Shown here: positions 17,991-27,577 of the stretch, in pieces
Position numbering within the stretch: the stretch's first letter is position 1
Layout: each line of letters starts with the position of its first letter
Source: an uncultured Prevotella sp.
GTDB taxonomy: Bacteria; Bacteroidota; Bacteroidia; Bacteroidales; Bacteroidaceae
DNA: 64,000 nt
Reading direction: 5' to 3'
Assembly: GCA_900315765.1 (NCBI GenBank)
Contig: ONAK01000004.1
Coordinates: forward strand, 1-64,000
Notes under the pieces: generated by a model
What the model saw: the letters and a program-made list of their open reading frames with translations, nothing else
What the model was told of the DNA's origin: nothing
Databases searched by the model: none
Program-made: the position numbers and the translations under genes

Positions 17991-19853
17991 TTACTCTAAA
18001 GAAGACAATATCTTACGATATCGAGTAATGGTGTCAATAACATGTCCCTCATCATCCACCACTTTTATTCCACCATTTTTAATAGCTGTCTGATACTTAG
18101 TGGCCTTTTTAAACTTATGATTCTGGTCCATCAGATAAGGAACTGGGAGGAAACCTTCAGTGAATACTTTATAAAAGCCTTCTGGCGTATAGAGATTGGG
18201 GATATTTGCCTCTAACAACTCAATAGCACTTTTAGCTTCAGCATAGAGTGCATTGAAACGCTCTTGTGCTTCCCTATCATATTTCATATTAGGTACCTTT
18301 CCCATCGCTCTGGCAACACGGTATTCTCTAAGGGCATTCAATGTAATTTTGATACTCTCTTTAATGACAGGTGGGGTAGCTAAGCGTACTGCCTCACAAT
18401 AGTTCACAACATGAATGATTTCAGGACTATCATTATTTTCTGGTTCAATATCGTCCATCAAACAAGTTACAGCAGCCAACTGCACCTTGGCATATTCCAA
18501 ATCAGGAGCAAAATAGTCTAAGCCTGCACGAGACTGGAGGCTAACATGAAAATGATCATCTTCCAGTTCGCGTACTAATTTCAACATAGTACGGCCTTTT
18601 GCCAAATCCTGTACACCCCAAGTATATTTGGGAGTATTCAACATATTTTGCAAGATCAGATGTTTAACACCCAGCTTCTTACATGCCTTTGCTGCTAAAA
18701 AGCCTGAAATGATATATGATATATCATCTGCACCTCGGAAAGCAAAATGATGCGGCACATTGGGCTCAACTGGTTTACCTGTTGTAACAATATATCTTAC
18801 CGTATCAAAATGTTCTCTTAGATTTTCCAGTAATGTGTTATGACCACGGCCATCCAACTCGTCAAACCACCAGAAACTTAATGCGTGCCATGAAATATTC
18901 AATGCTCTTTCATGAATTCGAGCCAACCCCGGTACATCTTTTGTTCCAGAATAGGTACGTACCAACATAGGGTTAGCATTCTCCTTGATTAACCGATATT
19001 CCATTTCTGAGTTTACTGGTACACCACCACCATTAGGCAGGCCATCCCACTTTTCTCCGAAATGAGCTTGGGTGAGCTGAGAACTACCAATACTCAGCAC
19101 ATCAAGCAACTGACTTTGAGCCAAAATCCTACACCAAGAATTATATTCTTTCAGAGCCTCCATCCTATTAGGATTATAAGGCCCTGAGTGAGTTCGGATT
19201 ATAGGCAGAGTATGTCTCTTTTTAGCATATTCTAATCTTGCCACGAAACTATCATTATCTTTACCACATTCAGGATAGCCTAAATGATCCAATGGTGGTT
19301 CCAACTTCCATCGCTCAGATTCTATAAGTTTCTTGGCAAAATCCCAGCGCATTTTGTCGTATTGGCTATCATTTACCAATGAAGCTGGCAACAAATTCTC
19401 AGGTACGCCATACATACGAAGTGATTCCACGGGTGTCTCATTTCCCTTAAAGCAAAGTACCTGGCCATTCGTTTTGGCCTTAACCATCTCGCATGTATCG
19501 GGAAGGCCAGCAAAAGAAATATCAGTAATGACGCCACCATCAGCCTTCATCATCTTGTCGCCTATCAAGTGTTCATAAAGCGACATAAAGTAATCACAGC
19601 CTTCTTTGGGATCCAATCGATAACTGAAACCAATACGATTGATATTATTGTCAAGAATCCACTTTTTTATCAGAGTATAGTTGTTCAGTTTGTGAATGTC
19701 TTCCACGGCCTCTGCCACATCATCATTAGCCACAAGTACTTTGTAGCCACAATCCCTTAACAGATTGGCCATTGTAAAAATACCCATGGTGTGCACATCT
19801 ACCAAGGGCTTGACAAAACCAAACACGTCATTCGAGATAGCCTTATTCTTCAT
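17991..19853 (-). CDS. B12-dependent glutamate-mutase-like protein (B12-binding domain fused to MutE-like barrel)
   Basis: Residues 1 to about 135 look like a base-off/His-on cobalamin-binding domain: D19-V-H21-T-M-G24 fits DxHxxG, Ser77 fits the second motif and G106-G107 the third, though the gap between motifs 1 and 2 is longer than usual. The remaining 480 residues resemble the epsilon (MutE) barrel of glutamate mutase: LVRTYSGTKD aligns with its substrate-arginine segment QARHGTPD, and EIIHVVNYCEAVRLATPPV...IKITLNAL aligns with the barrel's C-terminal strand and helix. Such enzymes move a glycyl group to make branched amino acids such as 3-methylaspartate. Here both parts are in one chain, inside a capsule operon, overlapping the opine-dehydrogenase gene by 11 bases. 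The substrate is unknown. Confidence 0.72.
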   Translation of the reverse strand: MKNKAISNDVFGFVKPLVDVHTMGIFTMANLLRDCGYKVLVANDDVAEAVEDIHKLNNYTLIKKWILDNNINRIGFSYRLDPKEGCDYFMSLYEHLIGDKMMKADGGVITDISFAGLPDTCEMVKAKTNGQVLCFKGNETPVESLRMYGVPENLLPASLVNDSQYDKMRWDFAKKLIESERWKLEPPLDHLGYPECGKDNDSFVARLEYAKKRHTLPIIRTHSGPYNPNRMEALKEYNSWCRILAQSQLLDVLSIGSSQLTQAHFGEKWDGLPNGGGVPVNSEMEYRLIKENANPMLVRTYSGTKDVPGLARIHERALNISWHALSFWWFDELDGRGHNTLLENLREHFDTVRYIVTTGKPVEPNVPHHFAFRGADDISYIISGFLAAKACKKLGVKHLILQNMLNTPKYTWGVQDLAKGRTMLKLVRELEDDHFHVSLQSRAGLDYFAPDLEYAKVQLAAVTCLMDDIEPENNDSPEIIHVVNYCEAVRLATPPVIKESIKITLNALREYRVARAMGKVPNMKYDREAQERFNALYAEAKSAIELLEANIPNLYTPEGFYKVFTEGFLPVPYLMDQNHKFKKATKYQTAIKNGGIKVVDDEGHVIDTITRYRKILSSLE

Positions 19854-20919
19854 GAGTAATAAAGTTTAAGATTTCCTCTTTAGACTTACCTTCCAGTCCA
19901 AGATTCTTTAGTGTTCTACCATTTGAATGCAAGTCCATATTCAGTAATGCCTCACAGATATGTAACATTGACTCTAATAATGGAGTAGCCACACCAGCAG
20001 CCTTACCCAATTCTATAATTGGCAAAACACCTGTCGGAATATCCTCAGTTAACTGACGTGTAAAAATAGTTGAAGGAGATTTAATATCGTGATAAGCAGG
20101 ATTATTACGCATACGTTCACAGAGTGTCTCACCTATAGTATCCTTATAAGCAAACTTTATCCAGTCCTTTACACTCAATAAGTCTATTCCATATGCTTTA
20201 CCAACAGTAAGACGCTCAGAATCAAACTTCTCTATAAACTCAGCAACCTGTTCTGTCATATCACGATAGAACCAGAAAACTTCATTGCGTTCAATGGTGG
20301 CTGCGTTAAACAGTAATACGCAAGGATGAAACATAGCGCCAATATTTTCAAGGCTTGTTCTCAATACATTATCTGCTTTCTTGAAACATGAAAATATCGG
20401 ATTCAACTTTGAAAGGATATAATCAGTATCTGCAGCAGGTAAACCTGAAAGCAAAACCTCATCCTTTATTCCTATCACATTCACATGTCCATTCTCAATC
20501 ACACGACAGGCATATACCAGAGTCTGTGCTTCGCCCAGATAGACACGTTTTGTACACCCAGCATTTTTCAGTGCCTGCTTAAATACCAAACCGCCACAAG
20601 TTCTACCTGGATTCAAAACAATGACTTGACCCTCCTCTAAAAAAGGTGCTAATGATGAAGCTACTGCTTTATGAGCATTGGCAACTGTCGTCACCATAAT
20701 AATCTCTGCGCCTTTAACCGTTTCTGCAATATCTGTTGTTACACAACCTATCTTTCCAAAACCGTTTAACCGACCTTCCAAACGAATACCGCCCAAATTC
20801 TTGAGAGTATCCATCTTTGGAACATCTATATCATATATGCTTACATCATAACCGAGCATTGCAAGATGGCCAGCCATTGTTTGACCACCATTTCCGGCAC
20901 CAATAATAGCTATTTTCAT
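19843..20919 (-). CDS. Octopine/nopaline dehydrogenase-family protein
   Basis: An N-terminal Rossmann domain begins MKIAIIGAGNGGQTMAGHLA. The C-terminal opine-dehydrogenase domain has GAMFHPCVLLFNAA with the catalytic His near residue 197 and RQLTEDIPTGVLPIIELGKA with the partner Asp near residue 291. Opine dehydrogenases join the amino group of an amino acid to a 2-oxo acid with NAD(P)H. Length (358) matches the family. The ATG overlaps the ATP-grasp stop by one base, and its 3' end overlaps the B12-protein start, so the three proteins are probably made in matched amounts and share a pathway. The true substrates are unknown. Confidence 0.9.
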   Translation of the reverse strand: MKIAIIGAGNGGQTMAGHLAMLGYDVSIYDIDVPKMDTLKNLGGIRLEGRLNGFGKIGCVTTDIAETVKGAEIIMVTTVANAHKAVASSLAPFLEEGQVIVLNPGRTCGGLVFKQALKNAGCTKRVYLGEAQTLVYACRVIENGHVNVIGIKDEVLLSGLPAADTDYILSKLNPIFSCFKKADNVLRTSLENIGAMFHPCVLLFNAATIERNEVFWFYRDMTEQVAEFIEKFDSERLTVGKAYGIDLLSVKDWIKFAYKDTIGETLCERMRNNPAYHDIKSPSTIFTRQLTEDIPTGVLPIIELGKAAGVATPLLESMLHICEALLNMDLHSNGRTLKNLGLEGKSKEEILNFITHEE

Positions 20920-22136
20920 TATCTATTTCTTAAAAGATCATGCATCATAATATCTCGTCCATCATTTGAAATAACTTTGATATTCGAATCAATATATGAT
21001 ACTTTTTGTTCTAACTCTTCTTTTGTCTTTGCTGAGCAAAGATATCCTGCAGGTCTATCACCACTTGTGTTTGCGCCATGTATTTCCATTCCAGAAGTCT
21101 TATAAAGGAAATACTCATCAATATAGCCCTTATCTTTCAATTCTGTTAATCCATCCATATGGTCAAAAACACCAGGTGTACAATATATATAAACCATTCT
21201 ACAGTAATCAACCTGTTTGACAGGACAAACAACAGGGGATTCTCCAAGTATCAAATCGACATACTTCGACATAATATTGACTCCAGAAAGAACCTCAATG
21301 AGTTTATACTTAGAGCCGCCACCCATTCTTGCACTGAATTCAATGACATTTATCTCTTCTTCATTGACAATCATCTGTACAAGCAGAGGAGTGTTATATA
21401 AATTAAATGCTTTTGCTATGCTTTGAGCAATTGAAGTTATGCTCTGTTCCTGTTTTTCATTTAGTGCAGGATAGTCACTACAAAGAATAGTAAAAGATTT
21501 GCGATTCTTAATTTTCAAAGATGTTGTAGCTGACAACAACTTTGCAACACCTCCCTCTATATAGAAATCGGCAGATATTTCCTTTCCTTCCTTAAATTCC
21601 TCAACAATAGCTGTATTTGTACGACTGAAGTTAATAGCCTCAGCTATGTAGGTTTTATAATCGTCGATTGAGTCTACCCTTTTCACACCCTTTGAAGAAT
21701 TACAATCAACAGGTTTAACAACCAATGGATACTTAAAGCCTTTGATCAATGCTTCGTCCGAGTTATCTACTATAGCAAAACTAGCTGTTGGTATATTATT
21801 AGCAGAAAGAACCTTTTTCATATAAGATTTATTGGTCACATTCAGCCCTGTCTGATAATCAACATAGCAAGGAAGGCCTAACTTCTCAGAAACATACGAC
21901 ACAGTCAATAACGCCTGATCTGTACAAGCTGTACATATCAGTTCAACTTTTTCTTGTTTGGCTATTTCTTCTACCGCAACAACATCTAAGGTACTTGCAA
22001 CGATATGTTTGTCAGCATACTCTTTTGCTGGTGGATTTTCAAAGTAATCCACTAAAATGATATAATTTCCTCTTGCCTTTAATTCTTGGATCAATGCAAT
22101 CTGGTCTGCACCACCCGCCAAAACTAATATCTTCAT
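20919..22136 (-). CDS. ATP-grasp ligase (carbamoyl-phosphate-synthase-like)
   Basis: The protein opens with MKILVLAGGADQIALIQELK (pre-ATP-grasp domain), then FKYPLVVKPVDCNSSKGVKR for ATP binding and INVIEFSARMGGGSKYKLIE with the metal-binding Glu and Asn/Gly loop. ATP-grasp enzymes of this branch form amide or peptide bonds through acyl phosphates. I use the ATG at 22136; the frame extends upstream 15 codons but would then overlap the acyltransferase gene. The next gene (opine dehydrogenase) overlaps by one base. A role in attaching an unusual amino acid to an amino sugar is inferred from neighbours only. Confidence 0.88.
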   Translation of the reverse strand: MKILVLAGGADQIALIQELKARGNYIILVDYFENPPAKEYADKHIVASTLDVVAVEEIAKQEKVELICTACTDQALLTVSYVSEKLGLPCYVDYQTGLNVTNKSYMKKVLSANNIPTASFAIVDNSDEALIKGFKYPLVVKPVDCNSSKGVKRVDSIDDYKTYIAEAINFSRTNTAIVEEFKEGKEISADFYIEGGVAKLLSATTSLKIKNRKSFTILCSDYPALNEKQEQSITSIAQSIAKAFNLYNTPLLVQMIVNEEEINVIEFSARMGGGSKYKLIEVLSGVNIMSKYVDLILGESPVVCPVKQVDYCRMVYIYCTPGVFDHMDGLTELKDKGYIDEYFLYKTSGMEIHGANTSGDRPAGYLCSAKTKEELEQKVSYIDSNIKVISNDGRDIMMHDLLRNR

Positions 22137-22155
22137 AATATAAATAAGTAACCAA

Positions 22156-22881
22156 TTAGTATCTCGCAAATAATAATTCAAAGAAATCTAACTCTGCTTT
22201 ATCACTTTCGCTATAGTAAAGGCTTTCATTAGGATTAACGCCTCTAAGAATACGAGCAGGTGAACCTGCTATTACAACCTCAGATGGTACATCTCTAGTT
22301 AAAAGGCTTCTTGCCCCAATGTACGCGTGATGTCCAATTCTCTTAGCCTTTGCAGAGATACTAAGTGCGCCTTGACCAACAAAAACAAAGTCTTCCATCT
22401 CTGTATATGCGCCAATAGTGGCACCTCCTGCAATAAAGCAACTATTCCCTATATGAGTAGTATGCGAGATATTTACGTGAGATAATAGAACTGTATTACT
22501 ACCTATTGTAGAATCTGCTTGAACATAAGTGTAAGGAGATATATAAACGCCAGTCTCTGATATCTTTGCGAAATGAGAAATAACGGCATTAGGATGAATC
22601 ATCGATGGAACCTTACCTCCTTGATTAATAATTTTATCTGAGACTTCGGTACGGATTTTATTATCTCCCATCGTTAGCATAAAAGACTTACCTGCCAGAT
22701 TGCCCATAGCGAACAAATCATCAAACGAACCAAGTATTTCTATGCCATGGTCATATTCGCCAGTTCTTTCTGAATTGTAGTGATATAGCCCAGCTATTTT
22801 GTAGCCACATGCTAAAGCAAGATCTATAAATACTGGAGTATTATGCCCTACACCTAGAGCATATATATATTTATTATTCAT
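22156..22881 (-). CDS. NeuD/PglD-type sugar acyltransferase
   Basis: An N-terminal Rossmann-like region (YIYALGVGHNTPVFIDLALA) precedes a left-handed beta-helix of hexapeptide repeats from about residue 95 (ISETGVYISPYTYVQADSTI, HVNISHTTHIGNSCFIAGGA) and ends VVIAGSPARILRGV. This is the architecture of NeuD, PglD and VioB, which N- or O-acetylate amino or acidic sugars. It overlaps the VioA-like aminotransferase by 8 bases, so N-acylation of its 4-amino sugar is the likely job. The usual catalytic His-Glu pair may correspond to the HVNISH segment. Confidence 0.88.
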   Translation of the reverse strand: MNNKYIYALGVGHNTPVFIDLALACGYKIAGLYHYNSERTGEYDHGIEILGSFDDLFAMGNLAGKSFMLTMGDNKIRTEVSDKIINQGGKVPSMIHPNAVISHFAKISETGVYISPYTYVQADSTIGSNTVLLSHVNISHTTHIGNSCFIAGGATIGAYTEMEDFVFVGQGALSISAKAKRIGHHAYIGARSLLTRDVPSEVVIAGSPARILRGVNPNESLYYSESDKAELDFFELLFARY

Positions 22882-23983
22882 TTTTAATCAAGCCAACAAC
22901 TCTTTCTATATCCTCATCCGATAATGTATGATGCATAGGAAGACATATAACCTCATTTGCCATCTTTGTGGCAACTGGTAAATTATCAGGTGTTGCACTT
23001 GACAAACCGCGATAGGTTGAGAAATCACTTATCAATGGATAGAAATATCTACGACCAAGCACGCCTTGTTCCTTCATCTTAAAGTAGAGCTCATCACGAG
23101 TCATACCATAATTGCTATGCACAAAAATAGGGAAGTAAGAATAGTTGTGCTTTACACCTGGCATATCATCCCAGAACTCAATACCTTCCACATTACGCAA
23201 TGCCTCACGATATTTTATCGCTACCTGATGTCGAGCCTCGATAGCAGAATCAACCTGTTTAAGATTCAATAGTCCATAAGCAGAACGCATCTCGTCCATT
23301 TTAGAGTTAATGCCAGGAGCCACGACTTCAGTTTCGCCTGCAAAACCAAAATTCTTCAAGTAATCAATACGCTTTTTGGTTTTCTCATCATGCATCACCA
23401 TAGCACCACCCTCAATAGTATTATATACCTTTGTTGCATGGAAACTCAATGTTGACATATCACCAGCATTCAATACAGACTCGCCATTAACTTCAACACC
23501 AAAGGCATGGGCAGAATCATAAATTACTTTCAAGCCATATTTGTCAGCGATTTCCTGGATAGCCTTCATGTTACAAGGCTTTCCATATACATGAACAGGC
23601 ATAATGGCAGTTGTCTTAGGAGTAATTGCAGCTTCTATCTTATTAGGATCAATACATCCAGTTCCCCACTCGACGTCAACAAATACAGGCTTGATACCAT
23701 TCCACCACAATGCATGAGTGGTTGCGACAAAGCTATATGGTGTTGTTATAACTTCACCAGTTATTCTCAATGCCTGCAACGCAGTTATTAATGGAAGTGT
23801 ACCATTGGTGAACAAACTGACATAAGGAACCTTAAGGTATTCTGCCAGTGCTTTTTCTAAAAGTTGATGATAATGGCCATTATTAGTTATCCATTTACGA
23901 TTCCAAATATCCTTGAGTAATTCATTAAACTCATTAAGATCTGGAAGTAATGGTGATGTTACTGTTATAATATCCTTATTCAT
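22874..23983 (-). CDS. DegT/DnrJ/EryC1/StrS sugar aminotransferase, VioA-like
   Basis: The sequence follows VioA/dTDP-4-amino-4,6-dideoxyglucose transaminases: WNRKWITNNGHYHQLLEKAL, EVITTPYSFVATTHALWWNG, IYDSAHAFGVEVNG and STLSFHATKVYNTIEGGA with the PLP Lys near residue 184. Length (369) is normal. With RmlA (and any intact RmlB elsewhere) in the cell it could aminate dTDP-4-keto-6-deoxyglucose to dTDP-viosamine. Amination at C3 (QdtB-like) cannot be fully excluded. It begins 21 bases after the Wzz gene. Confidence 0.87.
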   Translation of the reverse strand: MNKDIITVTSPLLPDLNEFNELLKDIWNRKWITNNGHYHQLLEKALAEYLKVPYVSLFTNGTLPLITALQALRITGEVITTPYSFVATTHALWWNGIKPVFVDVEWGTGCIDPNKIEAAITPKTTAIMPVHVYGKPCNMKAIQEIADKYGLKVIYDSAHAFGVEVNGESVLNAGDMSTLSFHATKVYNTIEGGAMVMHDEKTKKRIDYLKNFGFAGETEVVAPGINSKMDEMRSAYGLLNLKQVDSAIEARHQVAIKYREALRNVEGIEFWDDMPGVKHNYSYFPIFVHSNYGMTRDELYFKMKEQGVLGRRYFYPLISDFSTYRGLSSATPDNLPVATKMANEVICLPMHHTLSDEDIERVVGLIKNE

Positions 23984-24004
23984 TGCTTAGACGTATTTGA
24001 TAAA

Positions 24005-25075
24005 TTAGAGACCAATAAACATCTTGAGATCATTTTCCTTATGAAGAATATAGAAAGAAGTTGCAAAAAAAGCAAAAAGAACAAAAAGCAAACATGCTTT
24101 TGAACGCATAGGTCCTGTCTTCTTTACGGGAATAGTAGATGCCTGAATCACAGCAAAGGCTGGTGTATCCTCCTGCAACTTCATCTCTGCCTGCTGATAT
24201 TGAGCAACTACTTGCTGATAAACAGAACGCTGTAATATCATCTCGGTTTCCAGTTCAGACTTTCTTTGAAGAATACGCTCCTGGAATGAGTGCAAGTTGG
24301 CATCTGCAAATGCAGCATAAGCACGACTCGCTTTCTCATACTTGGTTTTGGCTTCATTCAGAAGTTTCTTATTATACTCCAAATCAACACGAGCTTTACT
24401 TGTACGATAGTCGGTAATATATCTTTGGAGTAAAGCCAAGGTTGAATCAGCCATTTCTGTACATACTACAGGATCCACATCCTTAACACTAAGGTTAATA
24501 ACCATTGTCTTCTTATCTACTTGACAAGAAATATCCTCTGATATTGCTTTAACCATTGCATTCTGATCGGTAGTCAAGCGTCTGGGATTAATGGTATCAG
24601 ACTTTGGCTCATTACCTTTAATCAATTTAATAAGACTGCTAAAAGCTTTTCCCAACAATGGTTTCTTCTGAATATCTTTCCTATATTCATAGTAAGAATA
24701 CTCCTGATTTGCATCCTCAGGATGAACCTTTATTTTAAATATATCGGCTTTAAAATCAACAGAAGCCATTAAATCAGGGTAAAGAGTTGGGAATAAAGCA
24801 TCAGACCCGCTACCCATACCGGAGCCTAACTTTACACCAAAACTACTTGCCAATGAAGCTAAACTACTAGTAGAAGTTGAGCGATTGGAAAGTTCTGGAC
24901 TCAACTTGACCGTACAGGTGTAATAGTTGGGAATTGACAGCATATATAATGCAGACAATGCAAAAGCCACAGGAAGAACGATATAATACAATCGTTTATG
25001 ATTAAGAAGATCATGATAAACCTTAACATAATCTATCGCTTTCTTCTTAGGGGTTAACGTTTTATTCTCAGTCAT
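24005..25075 (-). CDS. wzz: Wzz-type polysaccharide chain-length determinant
   Basis: Two membrane helices bracket a periplasmic domain: YIVLPVAFALSALYMLSIP near residue 32 and ACLLFVLFAFFATSFYILH near residue 330, preceded by the proline-rich PVKKTGPMRSK. The centre has long coiled-coil helices (KKLLNEAKTKYEKASRAYAA, LQRKSELETEMILQRSVYQQ). The periplasmic loop contains a Ser/Gly-rich stretch. It lacks the cytoplasmic BY-kinase of Wzc. It is 4 bases downstream of the export gene and should set the modal length of Wzy-made polymer. Confidence 0.9.
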   Translation of the reverse strand: MTENKTLTPKKKAIDYVKVYHDLLNHKRLYYIVLPVAFALSALYMLSIPNYYTCTVKLSPELSNRSTSTSSLASLASSFGVKLGSGMGSGSDALFPTLYPDLMASVDFKADIFKIKVHPEDANQEYSYYEYRKDIQKKPLLGKAFSSLIKLIKGNEPKSDTINPRRLTTDQNAMVKAISEDISCQVDKKTMVINLSVKDVDPVVCTEMADSTLALLQRYITDYRTSKARVDLEYNKKLLNEAKTKYEKASRAYAAFADANLHSFQERILQRKSELETEMILQRSVYQQVVAQYQQAEMKLQEDTPAFAVIQASTIPVKKTGPMRSKACLLFVLFAFFATSFYILHKENDLKMFIGL

Positions 25076-25079
25076 AATC

Positions 25080-27524
25080 TTATTTTACTAAGTTAGCAAT
25101 GGTGGCGAACATGGTGGCAAGGCTGGCAACGCTGGTACCAATACCTAACCAACGAGAGATAACATTATTATCAACAGGGGCCTTAGAAGGAACTACGATT
25201 TCGCAGCCAGGCTCAATCTTGCCGCCCTTCTTGGCTACAGCCATTGTACCGTTCTGATAAACGATGTATGTGTGGCCCTTCTTGGCGCGATTACCAAAAC
25301 CACCAGCCTGTTTGATATAATATTTATATCCTTGACCTTCGTTATAAGCTACCGTATTAGGAGCATTAACATCGCCACTGATACGAACAGTATGGTTGAA
25401 GCGAGGAACAATGAGACGGTCGCCATCCATCAGTTCGATATCCTGGGTAGAACCGGGATTAGCAAGAGCCTCATCGAGGTGGATACCTACGGTATAGGTA
25501 TCAGACTGGGCAATCTTGTCGATAGCAATAGAGTCCTTACCATCAGCACTCTGGCGAGCCATGCGTAACACTGCCTGCATACGGGCCTTCTCATCGTCAG
25601 ACATTTTACGAACCAAGCGGGCGCCACGCACATCACTGCCGGGGATAGCACCACCAGCTGCCTTGATGACATCTGAGAGGCGCTGGTTCTTGGTCTCCAT
25701 AGTATATGTACCCTGGAAGGCAACCTCGCCCTCGATACTTACACGAACAGGGTTCTGGTAGACAGGGCTCTTACGGATCTGAACGATATCGTATGGCTCA
25801 AGCACAAAGCTGCGGTCGCCATCAACATTGAAGTTATCCTTAAGAGGGAAGCTGAAGGTCTTGGCAATCTCCATGCCTGCCTCAGAAGCGTTAGGATCGT
25901 AAATGCGACGTGACACATCGACCTTGAGGGTAGATGCAGCATCGGTAAGTCCTCCAGCCAGCAGGATGAAGTCCTCGATAGTCATATTATCGGCATACTC
26001 GTATGTGCCAGGGAAGATAACCTCACCATCGATAGTGAGGGTGCGCAGATTCTGATGGGCAGCCAATGTAGGAATGAAGATAACATCCTCGTTCTTCAAA
26101 GGTACATCAGCCTCGGTGCCATTCAGAATGCCATCGATATTAAGAGAGATGACCTCCTGAGTGCGGTTGGGCTTCATGCGGCGCATAACAGCACGTGAGG
26201 TCATGGCCTCCTCGGTAAGTCCAGATGCAGTCTCAATAAGAGTGCGGACGCTGCTAACCTTATCGCCCAACTGGTACATGCCGGGGCGCCATACAGCACC
26301 CTTGATCTCAACCATATTCTTATAGCGGTTGTATACAGAGTCAACAATAACAGAGTCGCCATCGGTCATCTTGAAGCTCGACATGTCGAACTCTTCAACA
26401 TTATAAACACTCTTAAGGTCTTCGCTCTTGCGGAGAACACGTACCTGCTTCTTATAAGCATCGCCAGCAAAACCGCCACTATACTTAAGCAAGGTGGCGA
26501 GGCTCTCGTTTGCCTTCATCTCGTAAGCCATTGGGCGCTTTACGCGACCAGTGATATCAACCAGGCAATCGTATGCGCCTACCTGAACAACATCGTTATC
26601 CTGCAAACGGATATTACCTGCCAAACGGCCATTGAGAATAAACTCATAGACATCGACAGTAGTAATGAGGCGGCCCTGACGGTAGACCTTAATGGCACGG
26701 AGTGTACCGAGATCGCTGATACCACCTGCCATATACAGGGCATGGAATACTGTGGCAAAGGCACTGAGGGTATAAGTGCCGGGCACCTTAACCTCACCCA
26801 TCACATTAACCATAATGGTACGGGTCTGACCAACAGTTACCTTGATATCTGAACTCTGGTAGTAACTACCAAGTTTGCTGCGAATGCGCTTCTGGGCAGA
26901 GGCTACAGAAAGGCCACTGACATGGATAGGTCCGAAATCAGGCACAGTTACATCGCCATCGGGGCTAACTGTGAGTGAATTGCTCTCCTGCGAAGCGCCG
27001 TAGATATCGATGATGAGCTGATCGCCAGGACCCAGAACATAGTTCTGAGGTGTGGCAATGTTCATCTGAGGCTCAAAAGAGAGGTTCTTGCTGTTAAAAA
27101 TATCACGACCAAAGACTTTCTTACCCTTTGGCTTAAGATCCTGCTCATCAACTTCGGGGAACAAAGACATATCGCCGGTCTGCTGAGTGGTAAGACCAGC
27201 CTGATCGACGTTGCCGGTTTTGACGGTTTTATCAGACTTAACCTCGTTGTTGACACGCATACGTTCCTTGGCGTTGTCGATAGAATTATCAACAGCGTTA
27301 TCAAGACCACGCTCCGTAATCTGCTTGGAATACTGCTGACGCAAACGCTGCAGCTGTTCAACAGTTGCACCGCGCTCCATCAGCTGTTTTACCATATCGG
27401 CATTTGAAACACCTGATTTTCTTAATTCGAGAGCATACTTTACCACTTCCTGATCGGAAATGCTTTGTGACCACATTGCCACACTGGCAAAGAGACAAAG
27501 CATCGATAACAAAATCTTCTTCAT
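25080..27524 (-). CDS. Outer-membrane polysaccharide export protein with multiple SLBB domains (Wza-like)
   Basis: A signal peptide (MKKILLSMLCLFASVAMWSQ) has no lipobox cysteine, unlike E. coli Wza. After a charged helical region the Poly_export domain (NYVLGPGDQLIIDIYGASQE) starts near residue 162, followed by about six SLBB repeats such as VMGEVKVPGTYTLSAFATVF, VDITGRVKRPMAYEMKANES and ISGDVNAPNTVAYNEG, and a hydrophobic C-terminus. At 814 residues it is about twice Wza, which is common in Bacteroidota. I chose the ATG at 27524, preceded by AAGGTGG; a GTG two codons upstream is the alternative. It is the first gene of the capsule operon. Confidence 0.92.
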   Translation of the reverse strand: MKKILLSMLCLFASVAMWSQSISDQEVVKYALELRKSGVSNADMVKQLMERGATVEQLQRLRQQYSKQITERGLDNAVDNSIDNAKERMRVNNEVKSDKTVKTGNVDQAGLTTQQTGDMSLFPEVDEQDLKPKGKKVFGRDIFNSKNLSFEPQMNIATPQNYVLGPGDQLIIDIYGASQESNSLTVSPDGDVTVPDFGPIHVSGLSVASAQKRIRSKLGSYYQSSDIKVTVGQTRTIMVNVMGEVKVPGTYTLSAFATVFHALYMAGGISDLGTLRAIKVYRQGRLITTVDVYEFILNGRLAGNIRLQDNDVVQVGAYDCLVDITGRVKRPMAYEMKANESLATLLKYSGGFAGDAYKKQVRVLRKSEDLKSVYNVEEFDMSSFKMTDGDSVIVDSVYNRYKNMVEIKGAVWRPGMYQLGDKVSSVRTLIETASGLTEEAMTSRAVMRRMKPNRTQEVISLNIDGILNGTEADVPLKNEDVIFIPTLAAHQNLRTLTIDGEVIFPGTYEYADNMTIEDFILLAGGLTDAASTLKVDVSRRIYDPNASEAGMEIAKTFSFPLKDNFNVDGDRSFVLEPYDIVQIRKSPVYQNPVRVSIEGEVAFQGTYTMETKNQRLSDVIKAAGGAIPGSDVRGARLVRKMSDDEKARMQAVLRMARQSADGKDSIAIDKIAQSDTYTVGIHLDEALANPGSTQDIELMDGDRLIVPRFNHTVRISGDVNAPNTVAYNEGQGYKYYIKQAGGFGNRAKKGHTYIVYQNGTMAVAKKGGKIEPGCEIVVPSKAPVDNNVISRWLGIGTSVASLATMFATIANLVK

Positions 27525-27577
27525 TACCACCTTAAAAATATATTAAAATTCAAAAAGACACAAAAAACACCCTTCCC

